From: Arthrobacter_B sp038069765
GTDB lineage: Bacteria; Actinomycetota; Actinomycetes; Actinomycetales; Micrococcaceae
Assembly: GCF_038069765.1 (NCBI RefSeq)
Contig: NZ_JBBPFS010000005.1
Location: 1 to 64,000, forward strand
Length of the DNA stretch: 64,000 nucleotides
Reading direction: 5' to 3'
The first letter of the stretch is position 1. Each line of letters starts with the position of its first letter. The notes beneath the pieces are model-generated. The model was not told the origin of the DNA, made no database searches, and saw nothing but the letters and a program-made list of their open reading frames with translations. The position numbers were made by a program, and so were the translations under genes. This document shows positions 1 to 7,095 of the stretch, piece after piece.

Positions 1-6
1 GGAAGG

Positions 7-124
7 GTTACGGCGGTCATAGCGTGGGGGAAACGCCCGGTCCCATTCCGAACCCGGAAGCTAAGACCCACAGCGCCGATGGTACTGCATCCGGGAGGAT
101 GTGGGAGAGTAGGTCACCGCCGGA
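7..124 (+). rRNA. rrf: 5S ribosomal RNA
   Basis: Recognised from the conserved 5S core (CCATTCCGAACCCGGAAG) and from closing ends GTTACGGCGG and CCGCCGGAC that pair as helix I. It is the last gene of an rRNA operon whose 16S and 23S genes lie upstream of the window. Exact mature ends are uncertain by 1-2 bases. Confidence 0.95.
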
Positions 125-143
125 CAAATTCTGGCAGAGAGGT

Positions 144-180
144 TGAGGTCCGCACCGTGTGGTGCGGGCCTCAGCTGTTT
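144..180 (+). terminator. rRNA operon terminator hairpin
   Basis: A 13-bp stem (144-156 with 161-173, one G.T pair) closes a GTGT loop 20 nt after the 5S gene and is followed by GCTGTTT. It is the natural end of the rRNA transcript. Confidence 0.8.
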
Positions 181-253
181 ACGCACCCGTTTGGGTGGGG
201 CCCCGTCCTGGTTGGCGGGGCCTTACGTGTTTAAGTGCTCCCCGGCCCTCCGC

Positions 254-309
254 CGAGATGGCAGTAACTGTGCTTCCCGGGCCTGGTACGTGCACTTGCT
301 GCCATCTCG
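254..309. repeat. Inverted repeat between 5S rRNA and FAH gene
   Basis: Arms CGAGATGGCAG (254-264) and CTGCCATCTCG (299-309) are perfectly complementary and can be extended by three more pairs. Two smaller hairpins lie just upstream (184-197 and 199-222). There is no T-run and no ORF with coding character. The role is unknown; it could be a second terminator or an RNA-processing structure. Confidence 0.5.
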
Positions 310-356
310 CGGGAGGATCTACCCGGAATCTGCACCGGAGGCGAGCTTTCGTCTAC

Positions 357-362
357 TAGGCT
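357..362 (+). promoter_or_regulatory. -10 box (TAGGCT) of FAH gene, leaderless start
   Basis: TAGGCT ends 6 nt before the ATG at 369, so transcription would begin at or next to the start codon. A GAGGG directly abuts the ATG and is too close to act as a Shine-Dalgarno. I see no clear -35. Confidence 0.45.
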
Positions 363-368
363 TGAGGG

Positions 369-1142
369 ATGCGTATTGCTCGATTTGTACAAGACAGTGA
401 CCCAGCCTTCGGCGTCGTGGACGGCGACGAAGGACATGAAGAAATAGCCGTCATTAAGGGCGATCCGTTCTTCTCCGGCGTCCAGTTGACGGGGGAGCGG
501 CACAAGCTTGAGGATGTCCGCCTCCTCGCGCCGATCATCCCGCGCAGCAAGGTCGTTGGCATCGGCAAAAACTACGCGGACCATGCAGCGGAAATGGGCG
601 GTGACGTTCCGCCGGCACCGCTGATGTTCCTCAAGCCCAACACCTCGGTTATCGGCCCGAACGATCCCGTGGTGCTGCCCTCCTTCTCCGACGAGGTCTC
701 CTACGAGGCCGAACTCGCCGTCGTCATCGGCCGCATCTGCAAAGACGTTCCGCTGGACCGCGTGGACGAGGTCATCTTCGGTTACACCTGTGCCAACGAC
801 CTCACCGCCCGCGATGCCCAGCGCACCGATAACCAGTGGGCACGCGCCAAGGGCTTTGACACCTCCTGCCCGCTTGGCCCCTGGATCGAGACTGAGCTGG
901 ATACCGACGACTTGGCCATCCGCGGCTACCTCAACGGCCAGCTGGTCCAGGACGGCAACACGTCAGAGATGATCTGGAGCGTCAAGGAACTCGTGTCCTA
1001 CGTATCCCAGGCCTTCACTCTGCTGCCCGGCGACGTCATCCTTACCGGTACGCCGGCCGGCGTGGGCCTCATCTCCGACGGCCAGCGCTACGAGGTTGAC
1101 ATCGAAGGCATCGGCCGCCTCCTGAACACCGCCCGCAGCTAG
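369..1142 (+). CDS. Fumarylacetoacetate hydrolase (FAH) family protein
   Basis: 257 aa, the usual size for single-domain FAH proteins (acylpyruvases, 2-hydroxyhepta-2,4-diene-1,7-dioate isomerases, oxaloacetate decarboxylases). The family signature GKNYADHAAEMG is near residues 65-76. The metal-binding acidic residues sit in SYEAELAVVIG (about 111-121), followed by NDLTARDAQ (about 144-152). The family hydrolyses or decarboxylates C-C bonds in 2-oxo acids using Mg or Mn. The substrate cannot be read from sequence, and no other aromatic-catabolism genes are nearby. The ATG at 369 is supported by the MRIARFV opening typical of the family and by the -10 box just upstream. Confidence 0.85.
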   Translation: MRIARFVQDSDPAFGVVDGDEGHEEIAVIKGDPFFSGVQLTGERHKLEDVRLLAPIIPRSKVVGIGKNYADHAAEMGGDVPPAPLMFLKPNTSVIGPNDPVVLPSFSDEVSYEAELAVVIGRICKDVPLDRVDEVIFGYTCANDLTARDAQRTDNQWARAKGFDTSCPLGPWIETELDTDDLAIRGYLNGQLVQDGNTSEMIWSVKELVSYVSQAFTLLPGDVILTGTPAGVGLISDGQRYEVDIEGIGRLLNTARS

Positions 1143-1144
1143 GC

Positions 1145-1759
1145 ATGAGCGTCCCCGGCGCCGGACCAAGGCGCAGCAGCGTCCAGGTCCGGCGCCTTTT
1201 GCTGCCCGGAGCGGTGTGGGCAGCAATTCTTTTCGCCGCCCCTTTCCTGAACGACGACGGCGGCGAGGCCCTGCTCTGGGGTGCCGGTGCCGCAGTGCTG
1301 GTCAGCCTGTTTCCCTGGGCGCTGGTCACTATTCTGGACCGGCGCGGGGATCTGCGCCGCGGGCTGGATCGGCTGGGTGCGCCTCCCGTCATCCTCGGCG
1401 CCGCCGGAGCGTGCTTCATGGTCCTGCGGGTCATCCGCTGGACCGACGGACCGCGGGCGCTGGCCGCCGTCGTTTTTGCCATGACTACCGCCTACGCCCT
1501 CACTTCAGTGTTCGCCAAGGTCATCCGACTGGACTGGGCCGACGTCACCTATGCGGCGTCCGCCGTCGTGCTCCCGGTTCTGCTGTTCCTGCTGTTTCCC
1601 GGAGCTGCGGGTATAGCGGCGGCGCTTGCCGCTGCGGCACTGTTTATCGCAGCGCTGCTCAGCGGGAAAGCCCGGACCGCCCGCAATACGGCGGGGGCGG
1701 CGGCTGCGGGCGTGGTTTCCGCGGGCATCTTCGTCTGGCTGCTGCAGTACAGCGTCTGA
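1145..1759 (+). CDS. Hypothetical multi-pass membrane protein
   Basis: 204 aa, starting 2 nt after the FAH stop codon and therefore probably co-transcribed. After a short basic N-terminus it has about six hydrophobic stretches (starting near LLLPGAVWAAILFAAPF, then AAVLVSLFPWALVTIL, and ending VSAGIFVWLLQYSV), separated by Arg-rich turns such as LDRRGDLRRGL. I recognise no catalytic motif or named family. The codon use matches its neighbours, which supports a real gene. The function is unknown. Confidence 0.7.
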   Translation: MSVPGAGPRRSSVQVRRLLLPGAVWAAILFAAPFLNDDGGEALLWGAGAAVLVSLFPWALVTILDRRGDLRRGLDRLGAPPVILGAAGACFMVLRVIRWTDGPRALAAVVFAMTTAYALTSVFAKVIRLDWADVTYAASAVVLPVLLFLLFPGAAGIAAALAAAALFIAALLSGKARTARNTAGAAAAGVVSAGIFVWLLQYSV

Positions 1760-1832
1760 TCAGTACGGCGTCTGACCGGCAGGGCCGCCAAACGTCGGGC
1801 CCGGCGGATCAAGAGACTAAACTGAAAGCATC

Positions 1833-3347
1833 ATGACTAACCTGCCTTCACTTGCCGAACTGCCCACCGTCGATGACAGCACACCCGTGCGCGTGCGTTT
1901 CTGTCCTTCCCCCACAGGTACCCCGCACGTGGGCCTGATCCGGACCGCCCTGTTCAACTGGGCCTATGCCAAGCACACCGGCGGCACCATGGTGTTCCGC
2001 ATCGAAGACACCGACACCGCCCGTGACAGCGAAGAGAGCTTCCTGCAGCTTCTCGACGCGCTCGACTGGCTGGGCATCACCTGGGATGAGGGCGTCAACG
2101 TGGGCGGCCCGCATGAGCCGTACCGCCAGTCCCAGCGCGGCGACATTTACCAGGACGTCATCACCAAGCTCAAGGACGCCGGCCACCTGTACGAGTCCTA
2201 CTCGACACCCGAAGAGATCGAGGCCCGGCACCGCGCCGCCGGTCGCGACATCAAGCTCGGCTACGACAACTACGACCGGAACCTGACACCCGAGCAGATC
2301 GAAGCCTTCAAAGCCGAAGGCCGGCAGCCGGTGCTGCGCGTGCGCATGCCCGACGAAGACATCACGTTCAACGACCTGGTCCGCGGCGAGATCACCTTCA
2401 AGGCCGGGACAGTTCCTGACTTCGTCGTCGTCCGCGCCAACGGCGCCCCGCTCTACACGCTCGTGAACCCCGTGGACGACGCCCTCATGGGCATCACCCA
2501 TGTGCTGCGCGGCGAGGACCTGCTGTCCTCCACACCCCGCCAGATTGCGCTGTACCGCGCACTGATCGACGTCGGAGTGGCTCAGTACATGCCGCTCTTC
2601 GGGCACCTGCCCTACGTGATGGGAGGCGGCAACAAGAAACTCTCCAAGCGTGATCCGGAGTCGAGCCTCTTCCTGCACCGCGAACGCGGCTTCATCCCCG
2701 AGGGCCTGCTGAACTACCTCTCGCTGCTGGGCTGGTCCATGTCCGCAGACGAGGACATCTTCACCGTTGACCAGCTCGTGGAGAAGTTCGACATCCACGA
2801 TGTGCTGGCCAACCCGGCACGCTTTGACCTGAAGAAGGCCGAGGCCATCAACGGCACCCACGTCCGGATGCTGGATGCCGAAGACTTCCGCAACCGCCTC
2901 GTGCCGTACCTGCAGCAGGCCGGGCTGGTGGGGGAGACCCTGACCGCACGCGAGGAGGAAATCCTCACCGAGGCAGCTCCGCTGGTCCAGGAACGCATCA
3001 CCCTGCTCGGCGAGGCGCCGGAGATGCTGGGCTTCCTGTTCAAGGCCGACGACGCCATTGACGTGGCCGACGACGCGCGGAAGGGGCTGCCCGCCAACCT
3101 CACCGAGGTGCTCGACGCCGCCCTGGCCGCACTGGAACCGATCGAGGACTGGACCGCGGAGAACATCCAGGCAGCACTTCGCACGGCACTGGTTGAGGAG
3201 ATGGGGATCAAGCCGCGGCTGGCCTTCGGCCCGGTCCGCACTGCCGTTTCCGGCCGCCGGATTTCTCCGCCGCTGTTCGAGTCCATGGTCATCCTGGGCA
3301 AGGACTCCTCGCTGGCCCGCCTCCGCGCGTTCCGCAACGCGGGCTGA
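1833..3347 (+). CDS. gltX: Glutamyl-tRNA synthetase
   Basis: 504 aa, normal length for bacterial GluRS. It charges tRNA with glutamate in the cytoplasm. The class-I signatures are present: the HIGH-like HVGL within PSPTGTPHVGLIRTA near residue 30, and KLSKR near residue 270. Most actinobacteria lack glutaminyl-tRNA synthetase, so this enzyme is expected to be non-discriminating, also charging tRNA-Gln with Glu for later amidation by GatCAB. The tRNA-Gln and tRNA-Glu genes about 0.9-1.1 kb downstream fit that role. The ATG start gives the expected N-terminus just before the substrate-binding strand. Confidence 0.97.
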   Translation: MTNLPSLAELPTVDDSTPVRVRFCPSPTGTPHVGLIRTALFNWAYAKHTGGTMVFRIEDTDTARDSEESFLQLLDALDWLGITWDEGVNVGGPHEPYRQSQRGDIYQDVITKLKDAGHLYESYSTPEEIEARHRAAGRDIKLGYDNYDRNLTPEQIEAFKAEGRQPVLRVRMPDEDITFNDLVRGEITFKAGTVPDFVVVRANGAPLYTLVNPVDDALMGITHVLRGEDLLSSTPRQIALYRALIDVGVAQYMPLFGHLPYVMGGGNKKLSKRDPESSLFLHRERGFIPEGLLNYLSLLGWSMSADEDIFTVDQLVEKFDIHDVLANPARFDLKKAEAINGTHVRMLDAEDFRNRLVPYLQQAGLVGETLTAREEEILTEAAPLVQERITLLGEAPEMLGFLFKADDAIDVADDARKGLPANLTEVLDAALAALEPIEDWTAENIQAALRTALVEEMGIKPRLAFGPVRTAVSGRRISPPLFESMVILGKDSSLARLRAFRNAG

Positions 3348-3369
3348 CGCAGGCTAAGGAACAGCAACA

Positions 3370-4107
3370 ATGCAGCGTACGCAGGTCCACGGAGTACTTT
3401 TCGACATCGACGAGACCCTCGTGGACCTGCGTGCCGCCATGGGCACCACACTTCAAGCCCTGGGCGGGCACGATCTCGCACATTTCACGGCCGATGACTG
3501 GACCGCATTCACTGCCCTCTTTACCGCTGACCCGCAGGGGTACTACGACCGGTATCTGGCCGGAGAGCTCTCCTTCGCGGACCAGCGGGTCCGCCGCGTG
3601 CAGCACGCCCGCCAAAGCACCGGCCGTCCGCTGCTCGACGACGACACGGCCAGGGCGTGGAACACCACCTATGAGGCAACGCTGCCGCTGCACTTCCGGG
3701 CGTTCGACGACGTGGTGCCGCTGCTGGACGAACTGGATGCCAGCGGCATCGCCTACGGAGCTGTCAGCAACAACGTCCATGACTACCAGCGGGCCAAGCT
3801 CGACGCCGCGGGGCTGGAACGGATCCGGATCCTGGTGGGCATCGACGCCGTGGGAGCGGCAAAGCCCGATCCCGCTATCTTCCGTGAAGGTGTGCGGCTG
3901 CTGGGAACTGACGCGGACAGGACCCTCTACATTGGAGACAATCTCAGGGTGGACGCCGAGGGTGCAACCGCGGCAGGCCTGCGCGGCGTCTGGCTGGACC
4001 GCCCCGGAAACCCGCAGCCGGCGCAACAGGATGCCGGGGGCCTGCCGGGAAAGGAAATCTCCGTGGTGAAGTCGCTGGCTGAAGTTCCGCGGCTCCTGGC
4101 CGCATGA
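3370..4107 (+). CDS. HAD-superfamily hydrolase
   Basis: 245 aa. The N-terminal motif I is FDIDETLVD with nucleophile Asp12 and general acid Asp14. The C-terminal motif IV is GDNLRVDAEGATAAG near residue 190, and the lysine of motif III is in AAKPDP. This is the phosphoglycolate-phosphatase/YjjG-like branch of HAD phosphatases, which act on small phosphate esters or nucleotides; the substrate is not predictable. It starts 22 nt after gltX with an AAGGA Shine-Dalgarno (3357-3361), so the two are likely co-transcribed. Confidence 0.88.
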   Translation: MQRTQVHGVLFDIDETLVDLRAAMGTTLQALGGHDLAHFTADDWTAFTALFTADPQGYYDRYLAGELSFADQRVRRVQHARQSTGRPLLDDDTARAWNTTYEATLPLHFRAFDDVVPLLDELDASGIAYGAVSNNVHDYQRAKLDAAGLERIRILVGIDAVGAAKPDPAIFREGVRLLGTDADRTLYIGDNLRVDAEGATAAGLRGVWLDRPGNPQPAQQDAGGLPGKEISVVKSLAEVPRLLAA

Positions 4108-4135
4108 GGGCCGCAGCGGGGCGCCCGGAACCGTT

Positions 4136-4164
4136 TTGTACTTCCTCCGGAACCGGTGTATAGT
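4136..4164 (+). promoter_or_regulatory. Promoter of the tRNA-Gln/tRNA-Glu pair
   Basis: TTGTAC (4136-4141) and TATAGT (4159-4164) are separated by exactly 17 nt and lie about 60 nt upstream of tRNA-Gln. This is a near-consensus sigma-70/SigA promoter, as expected for stable RNA. Confidence 0.7.
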
Positions 4165-4227
4165 TATATCTCGTGCTGAGGGGTTGCAGCGGGGAAAAAC
4201 TTCTCCTAAACGGCCCGAAAAGCGCAG

Positions 4228-4299
4228 TGGGATATGGTGTAATTGGCAACACATCGGTTTCTGGTACCGACATTCTAGGTTCGAGTCCTGGTATCCCAG
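4228..4299 (+). tRNA. tRNA-Gln (anticodon CTG)
   Basis: 72 nt. Acceptor stem TGGGATA pairs with TATCCCA with discriminator G. The anticodon loop reads TTCTGGT, giving anticodon CTG. The T-arm carries GGTTCGAGTCC. CCA is not encoded. It is preceded by a good promoter and followed by an A+T-rich spacer and tRNA-Glu. Confidence 0.93.
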
Positions 4300-4424
4300 C
4301 GGTTCTCAAATGATAAGAAATTATCAATTTGAAGATCAGCAGTAAGTGTGAAAAACTTATTGAGCTTAATTTCAGATTGAGCAAAAGGAAGCAAGACGCC
4401 TTTAGGGGCAGAATGCTTGTACCT

Positions 4425-4500
4425 GGCCCCATCGTATAGCGGCCTAGTACGCTGCCCTCTCACGGCGGTAACGCGGGTTCGAATCCCGCTGGGGTCACCA
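4425..4500 (+). tRNA. tRNA-Glu (anticodon CTC)
   Basis: 76 nt including an encoded CCA end (4498-4500). The acceptor arms GGCCCCA and TGGGGTC pair with one G.T. The anticodon loop CCCTCTC gives anticodon CTC, and the T-arm is GGGTTCGAATCCC. It lies 125 nt after tRNA-Gln and is followed directly by a terminator. Confidence 0.95.
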
Positions 4501-4506
4501 ATATAG

Positions 4507-4540
4507 ACCGGTTCCGGACACTGTCCGGGACCGGTTTTTT
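4507..4540 (+). terminator. Rho-independent terminator of the tRNA operon
   Basis: ACCGGTTCCGGACA and TGTCCGGGACCGGT form a long stem with one mismatch, followed by TTTTTT. It starts 7 nt after the CCA end of tRNA-Glu. Confidence 0.9.
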
Positions 4541-4667
4541 GTGCTCGTTTGTCGTTCTCAGGCACAGAGCCGGGCGGTTCCCGACCCGTGGCTCATCTTC
4601 GGTCCGTGATAAATTCGCGCTCGGAGCCGGAAAACGTTCCAAGACTTTGATCCAAAGGACACCACCA

Positions 4668-5669
4668 GTGCCCACGCACGCGCCCACAGTGGCGGACCTC
4701 GACGAAAAAGCCCTTCTCGCCCGTATCTTTCCCCGCCTGGGACAGCCGAACGCCCTGCTCGGACCCGGCGATGATGCGGCGGTCATCGCTTCCCCCGACG
4801 GACGCACCGCCATCTCGATTGACACCCTGGTCCAGGACGCGGACTTTCGGCTGGTTTGGCCCTCCGGTTACCGCACCAGCGGATATGACGTGGGCTGGAA
4901 ATGCGCCGCCCAGAACCTCTCGGACATCAACGCCATGGGAGGCGTTGCCACCTCGCTGGTGGTAAGCCTGACCCTGCCCGGCAGCACTGCGGTGTCATGG
5001 GTGGAAGACCTCGCCGACGGACTCGCCGCTGCCATCCGGACGCTCACCGCCGGCACCGGGCCGTGCTCCGTGGTCGGCGGGGATCTGGGCCGGGGGCGGG
5101 AAATCGTGGTGACGGCAGCCGTCACCGGGAACCTGCAGGGCCGGGCCCCCGTGCTGCGCTCCGGCGCCCGCCCCGGGGATCAGCTCGCCCATGCCGGAGC
5201 GCTGGGGCTGGCCGCCGGCGGGCTCGCGGCGCTGGAGAGCAGCCTGGCGTATGCGCAGATGGATGAGGCGCTGCTTGCCCTCGCTGCGGCCCAGTGCCGT
5301 CCGCGGCCGCCGCTGCTGCAGGGCCCCGGGGCAGCAGCGGCCGGAGCCACCGCCATGCTGGACATTTCCGACGGACTGGTGCGCGATGCCGGGCGGATTG
5401 CGCGGGCTTCAGGCGTGGCGATCGATCTGGACCCCGCCCTTCTCGCTCCCCGGGCCGCCCGCCTGCAGCGCGAAGCGCAGCTGCTGGGCGCGGAAGCGCT
5501 GGACTGGGTGCTCGGCGGCGGCGAGGACCACGGACTGCTTGCCTCGTTCCCGGCCGGCACTGTACTGCCGGAGGGTTTCCTGCCGGTGGGAACAGTGCAC
5601 GACGGCGAGGGCGTCACCTATGGGGGAGAGGCACCGCGGACCTCGGGCTGGGACCACTTCGCGGGCTAG
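4668..5669 (+). CDS. thiL: Thiamine-monophosphate kinase
   Basis: 333 aa from a GTG at 4668, chosen because AAAGGA lies 8 nt upstream; an in-frame GTG at 4539 would run through the tRNA terminator. ThiL phosphorylates thiamine phosphate to thiamine diphosphate using ATP. Family marks are GPGDDAAV near residue 32 (Mg/ATP-binding acidic motif), SIDTLVQDADFRL, and the AQNLSDINAMGG segment typical of the PurM/ThiL fold, with a C-terminal GGGEDHGLL. In relatives I recall this gene next to ddl and the DUF3515 gene; here it is 9 kb away from them, beside the tRNAs. A 22-bp direct repeat spans its stop codon. Confidence 0.93.
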   Translation: MPTHAPTVADLDEKALLARIFPRLGQPNALLGPGDDAAVIASPDGRTAISIDTLVQDADFRLVWPSGYRTSGYDVGWKCAAQNLSDINAMGGVATSLVVSLTLPGSTAVSWVEDLADGLAAAIRTLTAGTGPCSVVGGDLGRGREIVVTAAVTGNLQGRAPVLRSGARPGDQLAHAGALGLAAGGLAALESSLAYAQMDEALLALAAAQCRPRPPLLQGPGAAAAGATAMLDISDGLVRDAGRIARASGVAIDLDPALLAPRAARLQREAQLLGAEALDWVLGGGEDHGLLASFPAGTVLPEGFLPVGTVHDGEGVTYGGEAPRTSGWDHFAG

Positions 5670-5710
5670 CGGCACCGGGCTGGCAGCACGGGCTAGCGGC
5701 ACCGGGCTGG
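5662..5710. repeat. 22-bp direct repeat spanning the thiL stop
   Basis: CGGGCTAGCGGCACCGGGCT plus GG occurs at 5662-5683 and 5689-5710 with a 27-nt period. The first copy contains the thiL TAG. It looks like a recent small tandem duplication. Confidence 0.8.
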
Positions 5711-5747
5711 TACTAACGGGGACAGTATCGCCGGACCGGCCGGCCTG

Positions 5748-6170
5748 CTACCGCAGGATGTGCCGCCGCCGGATCCGCTCGGCCAGCGCGAGAAGGTCTT
5801 CCCGCGACAGCTCCGGCAGCTGCTCCAGTTCGCTGATGAGCTCATCCAGGCTGGTGTTCGCCCGGGCCCGCAGGATTTCGCTGTAGTACCCGACAATCAC
5901 GCCGGTTCCCAGCGCCACCACCAGGATGCCGTACAGCGACACAACAACCGTAATGAGCCGGCCCGGCATGGTCACCGGAACAATATCGCCGAAGCCGATG
6001 GTGGTGAAGGAGACAAACAGGAACCAGAGGGCATCGCCCAAGTTGTTGATGCCGGGTTCAAACCGCGCCAGCATCAGGGAACCGCCGGCAAGGACCAGCA
6101 AAAAACCGGTGAAAACCCCGTCGGCGCCGGTGGCACGGATGATGTTCCACAGCAAGCGCACCCGTTTCAT
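5748..6170 (-). CDS. Two-transmembrane potassium channel (ion_trans_2 type)
   Basis: 140 aa. Two hydrophobic segments (about residues 18-36 and 68-94) flank a pore loop carrying the K+ selectivity filter TTIGFGD (residues 56-62). This is the minimal KcsA-like architecture, and four copies would form a pore in the plasma membrane. The C-terminal 40 residues are charged and helical (LDELISELEQLPELSREDLLALAERIRRR), probably a cytoplasmic tetramerisation helix. No RCK/TrkA-N regulatory domain is attached. The ATG at 6170 has GAGGGG five nt upstream. It lies 51 nt downstream of the IclR gene on the same strand, so the two may be co-transcribed. Confidence 0.9.
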   Translation of the reverse strand: MKRVRLLWNIIRATGADGVFTGFLLVLAGGSLMLARFEPGINNLGDALWFLFVSFTTIGFGDIVPVTMPGRLITVVVSLYGILVVALGTGVIVGYYSEILRARANTSLDELISELEQLPELSREDLLALAERIRRRHILR

Positions 6171-6221
6171 GGCGACCCCTCGGCTCAGCCCCGTTCCCTG
6201 GATGGGAGTCCCAGAATAGGC

Positions 6222-6953
6222 CTAGTCCGCGGTCTTCCGCAGGGTCTCGGTGAGCGAGGCGGCTGCCCGGGTCACTACTTCGGCGTGAATGCGTCCGGGC
6301 TGGCGGGTCAGCCGCTCGATCGGCCCTGAAATGGAGACGGCGGCAATGACCCGGCCGGAGGGACCGCGCACCGGTGCCGAAACCGACGCCACTCCCGGTT
6401 CCCGTTCACCCAGGCTCTGCGCCCAGCCGCGGCGCCGCACGCCGGCCAGGACAGTGGGGGTGAACCGTGCATTGTGCAGCCCTTCGAACAGCCGGTCGTG
6501 GTCTTCCCAAGCCAGCAGGCACTGAGCAGCGGATCCGGCCTTCATGGACAGCTGCGTGCCGACGGGAATGGTGTCCCGCAACCCGATGGGACGCTCGGCG
6601 GAAGCCACGCAGACCCGCCATTCCCCCTGCCGGCGGAAAACCTGCGAGCTTTCTCCGGTCGCGTCGCGCAGGGACAGCAGCACCGGTCCGGCTGCCGCGA
6701 TCAGGCGGTCCTCGCCGGCGGCCGATGCCAGTTCCACGAGCCGGCCGCCCAGGACAAACCGGCCCTGGATGTCCCGGCCCACCAGGCGGTGGTGAGCCAG
6801 CGCGACGGCGAGGCGGTGCACCGTGGGACGGGCCAGCCCGGTGGCCGCCACCAGCTGTGCCAGCGTGGTAGGTCCGGCTTCCAGTGCATCAAGCACCAGT
6901 GCCGCCTTATCAATGACTCCCACGCCGCTGGCGGCGTTTCCCAGTGTGTCCAT
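6222..6953 (-). CDS. IclR-family transcriptional regulator, LtbR/NdgR-like
   Basis: 243 aa from the ATG at 6953. The N-terminal winged helix (about residues 10-70, LAQLVAATGLARPTVHRLAVAL) is followed by an IclR effector domain ending in the PVRGPSGRVIAAVSISGP motif. It is divergent from leuCD; in Corynebacterium (LtbR) and Streptomyces (NdgR/AreB) the regulator in this position controls leucine biosynthesis, so the same is expected here. An alternative ATG at 6974 would add seven residues (MRRQYQH); it has no Shine-Dalgarno and would be leaderless. The reading frame runs open far upstream through leuC, but that extension is antisense to leuC and not real. Confidence 0.9.
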   Translation of the reverse strand: MDTLGNAASGVGVIDKAALVLDALEAGPTTLAQLVAATGLARPTVHRLAVALAHHRLVGRDIQGRFVLGGRLVELASAAGEDRLIAAAGPVLLSLRDATGESSQVFRRQGEWRVCVASAERPIGLRDTIPVGTQLSMKAGSAAQCLLAWEDHDRLFEGLHNARFTPTVLAGVRRRGWAQSLGEREPGVASVSAPVRGPSGRVIAAVSISGPIERLTRQPGRIHAEVVTRAAASLTETLRKTAD

Positions 6954-6975
6954 GTGTTGATACTGCCGTCTCATT

Positions 6976-6990
6976 ATTTGAGATGCAAAT
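6976..6990. promoter_or_regulatory. Candidate operator between the IclR gene and leuC
   Basis: ATTTG-N5-CAAAT is a perfect inverted repeat in an A+T-rich patch directly upstream of the regulator and about 105 nt upstream of leuC. IclR proteins bind short palindromes in such divergent spacers, so this is a plausible autoregulatory and leuCD operator. No consensus was checked. Confidence 0.4.
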
Positions 6991-7095
6991 TGAAATAGTG
7001 GCGTGTCCGCGGCCGGGGCTGGTTGTCTTAACCCATCGACTTTGCGCGGCCGCGTTTTTCGGCCTGCGGGAGACACTTCACAAGGAGCATCGGGC

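Noticed and set aside
4300..4424. Separate promoter for tRNA-Glu in the A+T-rich spacer
   Set aside because: TTGAAG and TTGAGC hexamers occur, but no -10 box at suitable spacing; co-transcription with tRNA-Gln explains it.
7003..7095. N-terminal extension of LeuC
   Set aside because: AAGGAG and ATG at 7096 match the known LeuC N-terminus; the upstream part is non-conserved and overlaps the regulatory spacer.
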